A stretch of 64,000 nt of DNA from Cellvibrio sp. KY-GH-1 (lineage in GTDB: Bacteria > Pseudomonadota > Gammaproteobacteria > Pseudomonadales > Cellvibrionaceae), in NCBI RefSeq assembly GCF_008806975.1, contig NZ_CP031728.1:2997501-3061500 (forward strand), given 5' to 3'. The notes beneath the pieces are model-generated. The model ran no database searches, was not told the origin of the DNA, and saw only the letters and a program-made list of their open reading frames with translations. Within the stretch, counting starts at the first letter, position 1, and every line of letters begins with the position of its first letter. Shown piece after piece: positions 57,508-64,000 of this stretch. Both the position numbers and the translations under genes were made by a program.

Positions 57508-59063
57508 GGTGTAACTCCTTCTGCCGTCACCACACTGGACGCCGCACTGCTCAAGGAAGACGACGAGCTTTTTTTCTGATTAGCCCCAAGCATGAACGGC
57601 AAAGGTTTTATATTCCCTACGCAATCTGCTTTTACATCCTGCATGGATGCCCGCTCAATAAACTGCGCGATAATTTGCGGCAGACAACCTTCATAGGAAA
57701 CACCGTGATTGCCGCCAGCGGCCTGTAATCGCGTCGCATTCGGTAGATCTTTAGCTGCCAGTTCTGCCCATACTTCAGGCGTAACCGGGTCATGCTTCCC
57801 GGAGAGCAGCAGCGCGGGCACTTCGCTTATGACAGGCGTAAAATAATCTTCCGGCAAACTTGCTTTGGGCCAAAAGTGACAGACAGTGGCTTTATCTTTT
57901 ATCAGGCTCATGCCAAAAAAGGGGGCCGTTGTTTCAACATCGGTTGCTGACACAAAATGCCAATCTTCATTGCAGAGCACGCTGAAATGCATGGCATCGG
58001 CAATGTTCATTTTCTGGGACTGATCCATCGCCATGGAAAATAAGGTTGCCAGCAAGCGATAATTTTCATGTTCCGCCTCGCTGATCGCCTGAGGCAAAAG
58101 TACCGTGAGGTCGCGCGAGTAAAGCGCATTAAAAATCAGCATAGAAAAATTTTTAGCGGTCAACGTTAACTGCTCGACCTGTTGATTTACCGGGTGCGCA
58201 AATGTTAATTGTACCGGCGTACCACTTTGCTCAGCCAAGTGTAAGCGGGCATAAACCTTTTCCGCTTTTTGTAATATATCGCCAAACGCTGTCGCGCACT
58301 CAGATTGGGCGAGGCATTCAGCATTGACAGCATTCAACGCTTTGAGCGCATCACGCCCAGAAAATTTTGACAACGCAATTTCTTTTGGCGCAACACCATC
58401 GAGAATAATAGTGCGCGTCGATTGCGGATAATGCTTGGCGTATTCGAGCGCAACCCGGGTGCCGTAGGAAACGCCCCAAAGATTGACCTTGTTATAACCT
58501 AGCGCCTGCCGCACGGCATCCAGATCCTGAACACCGTGCAAGGTAGTATAGAAAGGCAGTGAGTCTTTATACTTGGTTGCGCACTGTTGCATACGCTGAA
58601 AATAAATATCCATTTGCTCGGCATCTGGCAAACGCATCTCAGCGGAGGATAGTTGTTCACAACGCAAGGGATTGGATTTGCCCGTACCGCGCTGATCAAC
58701 AAAAATTAAATCACGGTTCTTACGCACATCGGCAAACACAGGATGGATAAAACTTGCCATTTCGATAGAGGAACCACCTGGTCCCCCTTGAATTAAAAAC
58801 AATGGATCTTGCTGCGGCGCAGGTGTGATGGCCGGCAGGCGTAAAATTTCTACTGCTATTTCCTTGCTTGCCGGATCTGCCGGATTTTCTCTCACTAACA
58901 AGCTACCGCATTCTGCGCCATACACCAGTGGCGGCTTGCCGGTTTCCACAAAGCCAGGACAAGGTTTTAGCAAGGCCGGCGCTGAGGTAGTCGCGACCTG
59001 CTGCTCACCACAGCCTCCCAGCCAGGTTGCTGCAGCGAGCAATAAAAGTAGTTTTTTTCTCAT
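57504..59063 (-). CDS. TAP-family alpha/beta-hydrolase lipoprotein (tripeptidyl aminopeptidase-like)
   Basis: The 519-residue protein has a lipobox LGGC (Cys18) and the proline-iminopeptidase/TAP fold: FLIQGGPGGSS (oxyanion loop, about 89-99), VDQRGTGKS, nucleophile elbow GVSYG with Ser199, catalytic Asp in GKHDPVTPE and His in GGNHGVSYEG. A Ser-rich tail (SSSSSLSSAASS) closes it. Such enzymes cut peptides from the N terminus or hydrolyse esters and amides. Being lipidated, it should work in the periplasm or at the outer membrane. Its gene is translationally coupled to the NatA-like gene, so it may modify or release what that transporter handles (inference). Confidence 0.88.
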   Translation of the reverse strand: MRKKLLLLLAAATWLGGCGEQQVATTSAPALLKPCPGFVETGKPPLVYGAECGSLLVRENPADPASKEIAVEILRLPAITPAPQQDPLFLIQGGPGGSSIEMASFIHPVFADVRKNRDLIFVDQRGTGKSNPLRCEQLSSAEMRLPDAEQMDIYFQRMQQCATKYKDSLPFYTTLHGVQDLDAVRQALGYNKVNLWGVSYGTRVALEYAKHYPQSTRTIILDGVAPKEIALSKFSGRDALKALNAVNAECLAQSECATAFGDILQKAEKVYARLHLAEQSGTPVQLTFAHPVNQQVEQLTLTAKNFSMLIFNALYSRDLTVLLPQAISEAEHENYRLLATLFSMAMDQSQKMNIADAMHFSVLCNEDWHFVSATDVETTAPFFGMSLIKDKATVCHFWPKASLPEDYFTPVISEVPALLLSGKHDPVTPEVWAELAAKDLPNATRLQAAGGNHGVSYEGCLPQIIAQFIERASMQDVKADCVGNIKPLPFMLGANQKKSSSSSLSSAASSVVTAEGVTP

Positions 59064-59134
59064 TAACCGGTTCCTTAATAATTTCCTGATTACCTACTGA
59101 AGGAGTAACGAATCACCTATTGAGGATTCGACAA

Positions 59135-59515
59135 CTACTCAGCAGGGCTTTCTAATAATTTTTGTAAACTGGAAATTAATTGCGCATCGGAAATTTCCAG
59201 CTGCCGCGCCGCCATCACCAATTGTTCCAGCTGCGGCTGCAAATGTTGTAAACGCGCCTGTTCTGTTAGTTGCGATTTTTTTTGCGGTGCAATTTGCATA
59301 GGCTTGCCACGCTGGCGAATAAGCAATCCCTCCACTTCCAATAAACTGTAAGCTTTGGAAATCGTCATGGGGTTGACCGCATGCTCAACAGCGAGTTCAC
59401 GCACTGACGGCAGTTCATGCCCCGCCTGCAACTGCCCACCGGCGATCATCCGCCGCACCTGCTCGACCAATTGGCGATAGATAGGAATTCCAGAATTGGG
59501 GTTAAGGGTAAACAC
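59135..59515 (-). CDS. GntR-family (YtrA-type) transcriptional regulator, second copy
   Basis: A 126-residue regulator with an N-terminal winged helix (IPIYRQLVEQVRRMIAGGQL, ELPSVRELAVEHAVNPMTISKAYSLLE) and a short C-terminal helical dimer part. It is a paralog of the 41919-42281 regulator (shared IYRQL, LPSVR, ISKAY). It lies 41 bases after the third membrane paralog and 71 bases before the hydrolase gene, so it could control both flanking units. Its own operator may lie beyond the window edge, upstream of the cut ATPase gene. Confidence 0.92.
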   Translation of the reverse strand: MFTLNPNSGIPIYRQLVEQVRRMIAGGQLQAGHELPSVRELAVEHAVNPMTISKAYSLLEVEGLLIRQRGKPMQIAPQKKSQLTEQARLQHLQPQLEQLVMAARQLEISDAQLISSLQKLLESPAE

Positions 59516-59556
59516 AATTAATTCCCCAATAAATTAACCGGGCGTAGTTACCCATT

Positions 59557-60900
59557 TCATACCGCCCGCAACAAATTGATGGCAGCAAACTGCCGGTGAA
59601 CTTTGCTATGAATTAATACGATTGCAAGCAGTTCCGGCATCCACACCCAAAGATTGGAAATCCCCTGCAATTCAAAGGGCAAAGGAAATAAAAAACCGGT
59701 TGCTATTATGGAGCACAACCACGCCAAAAATACTCCACCACAAACCCAGCTTAACCACATTACACTCGCGGCCTTACGCTGATAAATAAACCAGGCGGTA
59801 TAGAACAATAATACCTGCAATAAAATTATTGAAAACAGCATTAGGCCCCAGGACTCAGCGCCCTTCCATCCACCCGACGCGATTTCCACCATTATTGCTA
59901 TAACAACCGTTAAAAATGTCCAGGAACCAACTTCGCGCATATAGATTCGACGAGTTATCGCAATCAGGTCGCTGCGTCCCCCCGAACTACACAGCCAGAT
60001 CACGCGAATGTTGCGGTATAATTTAGTTGCGGTTGTTTGTGCTATTACTCCACTCAAGGTCAGCAGCAAAATTGGGGTGCTTACTTGTATGAAAGGTAGA
60101 AACTTATCTATTCCGATTAAAATAGTTATCGGCACCAAAATAAATACCACCAAGGCCAATGAACCAAACATACGGCGCGCAAGTACGCTCCAGCTGTCCG
60201 AAAATCCCAGCAGACGCGCTCCAATCCAAGAGCTCGCTTTGCCCTGCATTAAACGGGATGCTGCCATGCCTTCCATTTGACGTTTTTGCAGCTCACCACT
60301 AGGAAGATTCATATTGTTTATTTGATACTTCTCTGGTTTCCACTGTAACCACCAGATTGAAAAAACGCCCCAGCTGACTATCAGCGCAACGACAACTCCG
60401 ATTGGGTTCTGTTCATGTAACTGCGCAGCAATATCATCAAACAGCGGATTCAACATAAAAATAAATCCATTGAAACCTGGCCAGCGGCTACAAATCCATG
60501 CCCCAATTTGCAAGACCAATGAAACCATCAACCAGAGCACGGGTAGCGAAGCAATAAAGCCGAGTCTGTCCAGGTGTGCCAACATCCACTGAACAGCAAG
60601 ACTGAATACCACGCCAATGAGCATAAGCATTAACAGCAACCACTGGCGGCTATTACCCAGCAGACTAAAGGGGCGCGACGAGGCCAAGCTCGCCGCCTGC
60701 ATAGGTACACAAACTGCTCCAAAAAAAACCGTTAGCAAAATACATCCTGCCGCCACGGCAATTAACCATTCCAGATTCAGCAGTGATGCCAATGCCAACA
60801 TCACTACGCTGCCATAAACTACCCAGCGAAAAACCCTCAGCGGGAATAACAACTTAAAAACCACCAATAAGGTATTCATTTTTCCCGTTAGGTTTTTCAT
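59557..60900 (-). CDS. Polytopic membrane protein, ABC-linked paralog 3
   Basis: A 447-residue protein with about ten hydrophobic segments, homologous along its whole length to the two genes upstream. Shared marks are LFPLRVFRWVV at the N terminus, VPMQAASLASSRPFSLL (about 69-85), the central cytoplasmic loop with IGARLLGFSDSW, and the end LPFELQGISNLWVWMPELLA. Its ATG overlaps the stop of the previous gene (ATGA). By position it should act with the ATPase at the window edge, as an ABC-2-type permease-like subunit; family identity is unknown to me. Confidence 0.78.
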   Translation of the reverse strand: MKNLTGKMNTLLVVFKLLFPLRVFRWVVYGSVVMLALASLLNLEWLIAVAAGCILLTVFFGAVCVPMQAASLASSRPFSLLGNSRQWLLLMLMLIGVVFSLAVQWMLAHLDRLGFIASLPVLWLMVSLVLQIGAWICSRWPGFNGFIFMLNPLFDDIAAQLHEQNPIGVVVALIVSWGVFSIWWLQWKPEKYQINNMNLPSGELQKRQMEGMAASRLMQGKASSWIGARLLGFSDSWSVLARRMFGSLALVVFILVPITILIGIDKFLPFIQVSTPILLLTLSGVIAQTTATKLYRNIRVIWLCSSGGRSDLIAITRRIYMREVGSWTFLTVVIAIMVEIASGGWKGAESWGLMLFSIILLQVLLFYTAWFIYQRKAASVMWLSWVCGGVFLAWLCSIIATGFLFPLPFELQGISNLWVWMPELLAIVLIHSKVHRQFAAINLLRAV

Positions 60901-62246
60901 TGCCCTGCTCCCACGAATTCAATCTTGGAAAAACCAAATCGCACCGGCCGATAAAGCAGCGCCAAACCCAGCACTTCTGAAATAAGAATCCACAGGGGTG
61001 ATATAGCTGGCCAACTTGCGGGCCCATTCATTAAAAAACCGCTCACGATGGACATTAAAAACCAACACAGCACCAAGGCGCCGCACGCGAAACTGAGCAA
61101 TACGTGATTCGCCCCCAAGCGCTGGTACAACCACCAATAAAGGTGAAAACACAGCGACTGCAACAGCAACAAGCTCACCATAAACATCAACCAGTCAGAA
61201 GGACTGTGCCAGTTTTTCCAGAACAGATTTACCAGCGTACCCACGAGCACCAACACCAGGGTTACCGGCAGCACACTAGACCAAAAGCGACCATGCAGAT
61301 AAGTAAAAAGCGCGCGACGATTACCGGGGCTATACAACCAAATTCGATGCACATTCATCCCGTACCCCATGAGCATCAGCATCGCAAAAAAGCCGCCACC
61401 AGCCATCAGGAACATATACCCAAGGCCAAGTAACCAATCGCTACCCATAAGGAGATAACCCGGCAAAAAACCCACAGTTGCGGACCCTAAAGCGGGCAGC
61501 ATCCGCTGGATACGTGCCACGCGGCCATCGGGAATACCAGTCAAACGCGAACCCAGCCAAGTCCGCGCCTGGGCGACATTGAACCAAGACTTAAAGGCTT
61601 TCCCCCAGAGCATTTGCTCACGCACCTGCAAGCCTACAAAAAACGGATTGGCTTTATAGTGCGCCGGTTTCCAGCCAAACCAGCGGCTCGCAAAAATTGC
61701 CCAGCTGAGCAAAATAAAACAGAGAATGTAGAGCGGGTTAACCGCAGCAAACCAGCCAAAAATATCGCCCAACATTATATAAACCGCATAGTGCAAAAAA
61801 TGGCCCGTCTGCGAAAAGGTACAGAGCCATACACTCACCTGGAATATCAGCGAGGTAATCAGCCAGACCACAACAAACATAGAGAGCGAAAACGGATTCA
61901 ACTGGGATAAATTCCAAATCCAGCAAATGGTCAACGATAAGACCAAACAGATCCACCAGTAAGTAGCCAGCAGGATTCCACGCAATCCCGGAAAAAAACT
62001 GGCCGCTCTATGGGTTGCCAGGGCCACCATTTGGGTCGGTAGGATTATCATCCCAATCAATACCAACGGCATAGCCAATGCCCCGGCAACCACACCAATC
62101 AAATCCAACGCGAATAATTCTGTCAGTGCAAATCCAATCAAAAAAATTGTCAGCATTAACAGCATCAACCAACGAATTACTCGAGTTGGGAACAACTGCT
62201 GGAGAACTATTAGTCCCCGATCTAAATTCATATGACTGGCCTTCAT
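60897..62246 (-). CDS. Polytopic membrane protein, ABC-linked paralog 2
   Basis: A 449-residue protein with about ten hydrophobic segments. I chose the ATG at 62246 because AAGGGGGCAG precedes it and the length then equals its paralogs; a GTG at 62285 would add 13 residues. Shared marks are LFPTRVIRWLM, LPTQMVALATHRAASFF, WLGSRLTGIPDGRVAR and WPAISPLWILISEVLGLALL. It starts 52 bases after paralog 1 and overlaps paralog 3 by four bases. Confidence 0.78.
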   Translation of the reverse strand: MKASHMNLDRGLIVLQQLFPTRVIRWLMLLMLTIFLIGFALTELFALDLIGVVAGALAMPLVLIGMIILPTQMVALATHRAASFFPGLRGILLATYWWICLVLSLTICWIWNLSQLNPFSLSMFVVVWLITSLIFQVSVWLCTFSQTGHFLHYAVYIMLGDIFGWFAAVNPLYILCFILLSWAIFASRWFGWKPAHYKANPFFVGLQVREQMLWGKAFKSWFNVAQARTWLGSRLTGIPDGRVARIQRMLPALGSATVGFLPGYLLMGSDWLLGLGYMFLMAGGGFFAMLMLMGYGMNVHRIWLYSPGNRRALFTYLHGRFWSSVLPVTLVLVLVGTLVNLFWKNWHSPSDWLMFMVSLLLLQSLCFHLYWWLYQRLGANHVLLSFACGALVLCWFLMSIVSGFLMNGPASWPAISPLWILISEVLGLALLYRPVRFGFSKIEFVGAGQ

Positions 62247-62298
62247 TGGCTGCCCCCTTATGATAATCCCGTAATAAAAGACCACTGTTCCAATAACT

Positions 62299-63651
62299 TC
62301 ACGGAGCTCTACCTAAATTGATTCGTACAAAGCCCTGGCGCACTGATTTAAAAAGTAGCAGCAACAAAATCACTTCAGGCATCCACAGCCAATGCGCCGA
62401 TATACCCTGCCAATCAAAAGGTAAATTTACTACCAGCTCGGTCGCCCACAAACCGGCGAACCAAGCTTGGGCCAGAATCAAGCCAACCCAGAAATACTTA
62501 AAAATGGATTTTCCTTTTTGGTAAATCCAAGCCATGAGAAAGAAAACCAGGCACTGGTGTACTAACACTAGCGCTAGCAGTACTAGCCAATGTTTAACAC
62601 CTGACCAGGTGTCAAAGACGATTTCGCTGAGCATTAGCAGCGTGAAAATAACAGCAATACCGACACTCAGCTCGCGCCAAAAGCATGCCCACAAGACCGA
62701 GAATAATTGCTCCCTTTTACCCACCCCTGTTAACCAAACCATCGGTAAAAAACGGTAGAAGTTAATCAATACAGCAAGCCCCATACCGCTAGTTAACAAC
62801 AACAAAAACCCGCTCACACCGATGTTAAACAGCCAAGAAAATTGCGGAAACAATAACGATAGAGGCAAAAGAGATACAGATAACAACAAAGGCAGCAACA
62901 ACACTTCTTTCGCCCGCCGCAACCAACCATCCGGCGCGCCCAACAAGCGTGAGCCCAGCCAAGCTTTTGCGTGCCCCGAAACAAGGACCAAAGGTGCGCG
63001 CTGCTGAATTTCGCGCTGTTGCGCGGCGGTTGGCTTAAAAAACATTAGATTCGCATGATGCTTTGCGGGTTGCCATTTAAACCACCACCTACCAAACATC
63101 AACCAATTTAAACTTAACAGACACACACAATCGCGAAGCGACAGATCAATCAGTAGCTGCGGATGTTTCCCAAGCCAGAACGCGCAGAACAAAAACACCG
63201 CCTCGCGGCCAAAAGCCCATCGGCTACTCATCCAAATACTGCCGCAAAAAATCATGGAAAGGAGTAAAAAAATATGCGCCAACATTGACGCAGGAATGTT
63301 TTCTTTTGCGATGATTATTAATGCACAAAAAGCCACGACACTCAGCAGAACACAATAAACCAGCAAGAAAACAAACAACCAGAGACGTCCATTGAACAAC
63401 AGCCGCAGTGGACGGCAACTCACCAAACTCAGTAACTGACTGGGCAGACTCAGCATTGGAAGGAGAATGGCAAAGCATGTACCCATAAAAATAAAAAATT
63501 TAGCCAACGCCCAACCGAAAAGTCCATACAACAAAAACCCACTGAGCAACAGCCCCAGAGCACCGAGGAACAATATCCGTAGCCATTGTTGCGGCACAAG
63601 CAAGCGCAACAATAGTGGCAACCGCTGTGGCAGCGACAATCCTTCCCTCAT
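62299..63651 (-). CDS. Polytopic membrane protein, ABC-linked paralog 1
   Basis: A 450-residue protein with about ten hydrophobic segments. The ATG at 63651 overlaps the ATPase stop (ATGA) and follows TGGAGGTGA; a longer frame to 63750 would overlap the ATPase by 100 bases and is rejected. Shared marks are LLVPQQWLRILFLG, LPSQLLSLVSCRPLRLL, WLGSRLLGAPDGWLRR and LPFDWQGISAHWLWMPEVIL. It is the membrane partner nearest the ATPase. Confidence 0.8.
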   Translation of the reverse strand: MREGLSLPQRLPLLLRLLVPQQWLRILFLGALGLLLSGFLLYGLFGWALAKFFIFMGTCFAILLPMLSLPSQLLSLVSCRPLRLLFNGRLWLFVFLLVYCVLLSVVAFCALIIIAKENIPASMLAHIFLLLSMIFCGSIWMSSRWAFGREAVFLFCAFWLGKHPQLLIDLSLRDCVCLLSLNWLMFGRWWFKWQPAKHHANLMFFKPTAAQQREIQQRAPLVLVSGHAKAWLGSRLLGAPDGWLRRAKEVLLLPLLLSVSLLPLSLLFPQFSWLFNIGVSGFLLLLTSGMGLAVLINFYRFLPMVWLTGVGKREQLFSVLWACFWRELSVGIAVIFTLLMLSEIVFDTWSGVKHWLVLLALVLVHQCLVFFLMAWIYQKGKSIFKYFWVGLILAQAWFAGLWATELVVNLPFDWQGISAHWLWMPEVILLLLLFKSVRQGFVRINLGRAP

Positions 63652-64000
63652 TGATTCACCTCCAGGAAAATATCTTCCAGCCCCAGATATTCCACCTGTA
63701 CTTGCGCAGAAAATTCTTGTGCTAGTTGTTGTTCCATTGCCGGTTGCCAATGGCTGAATGTAAGCAGGGTTTGGTTGCCGCTATTTTTTTGTTTAACTAA
63801 ATTAGCCCAGTTAATTTTTTGATTAAAAGGCTGACTGAAACTGAGCGTGACGCGCACAAAGGATTCTTTCAGCTCATCCAATCCACCCTGATAGGCGAGC
63901 AAGCCATCGCGCAGCATCCACACCTGATTGGCAACGCGCTCCACGTCGCTGACGATATGGGTGGAAAAAATCACTGCGCGATTTTCATCGGCCGCGATTT
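63648..64000 (-). CDS. ABC transporter ATP-binding protein, C-terminal part (cut by window edge)
   Basis: Only the last 117 codons are present; the frame stays open through 64000, so the N-terminal half with Walker A and B lies outside. The visible part starts in the region after Walker B: AADENRAVIFSTHIVSDVERVA with the switch histidine in STHIVSDV, then MLRDGLLAYQGGLDELKE and a C-terminal extension. It is coupled to membrane paralog 1 by an ATGA overlap, so it should energise the three-paralog transporter. Confidence 0.88.
   Translation of the reverse strand, partial: IAADENRAVIFSTHIVSDVERVANQVWMLRDGLLAYQGGLDELKESFVRVTLSFSQPFNQKINWANLVKQKNSGNQTLLTFSHWQPAMEQQLAQEFSAQVQVEYLGLEDIFLEVNQ

Noticed and set aside
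59109..59130. Weak inverted repeat CGAATC ... GATTCG between the second GntR gene and the hydrolase gene
   Set aside because: Six-base stem with a 10-base loop and no T run; not convincing as terminator or operator.
63652..63750. N-terminal extension of membrane paralog 1 up to 63750
   Set aside because: It would overlap the ABC ATPase gene by 100 bases; the ATG at 63651 with a strong ribosome site gives the same length as the paralogs.

Overview
The window looks like chromosomal DNA of a polysaccharide-degrading gammaproteobacterium, most likely Cellvibrio or a close relative in the Cellvibrionaceae. This is inferred, not searched. The signs are poly-serine linkers joining catalytic and carbohydrate-binding modules (25262-26839 and 26924-28264), a GH19 chitinase with chitin-binding modules, a sialate O-acetylesterase-type SGNH hydrolase, and housekeeping genes of gammaproteobacterial type (gltBD, oxyR, rnk, tex, secDF). 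No rRNA, tRNA, IS element, integrase or CRISPR array was seen. Coding density is high and the only gene-free stretch above 300 bases is about 10666-11086.

Left part (1-24986). gltB and gltD (glutamate synthase) lie on the minus strand, followed by a small lipoprotein, a FlgT-like protein, a lone flavin-dependent tryptophan halogenase and oxyR. A PEP-CTERM protein gene follows, preceded by a near-perfect sigma-54 promoter. Next is a three-gene unit (ThuA-like protein, PMT-type mannosyltransferase, membrane-anchored PA14 protein). Then comes a tandem array of five full-length paralogous genes (15199-22141) for secreted CSLREA/beta-helix proteins, closed by a strong palindromic terminator. A fused secDF gene with a small membrane-protein gene upstream follows.

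Middle part (25262-47274). A secreted esterase and a GH19 chitinase converge on a shared terminator. They are followed by a glycosyltransferase coupled to rnk, an HI0933-type flavoprotein, a structured 100-base inverted-repeat element, an acetylesterase, a DUF3144 protein and an M16 metalloprotease lipoprotein. From 44190 down to 37390 nine tightly packed minus-strand genes form a likely operon: a membrane protein, two DUF4386 proteins, a YtrA-type GntR regulator, ABC ATPase, permease, an FGE-fold protein lacking the catalytic cysteines, a DUF2306 membrane protein and a periplasmic protein. A palindrome overlapping the predicted -10 box of its promoter is a good candidate for the GntR operator. 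A PAS-GAF-GGDEF cyclase gene is divergent from it.

Right part (47504-64000). tex, a PhnA/YjdM-type zinc-ribbon gene, a small outer-membrane barrel, a TauE-type permease, lipoproteins and a GST precede a second, larger regulated transporter region. Read in the direction of transcription (right to left) this is an ABC ATPase cut by the window edge, three tandem homologous ~450-residue polytopic membrane proteins, a second YtrA-type GntR regulator, a lipoprotein alpha/beta-hydrolase of the TAP family, and a NatA/NatB-like ABC pair. Stop/start overlaps couple several of these genes. This cluster, the nine-gene operon and the five-gene CSLREA array are the best candidates for undescribed systems.
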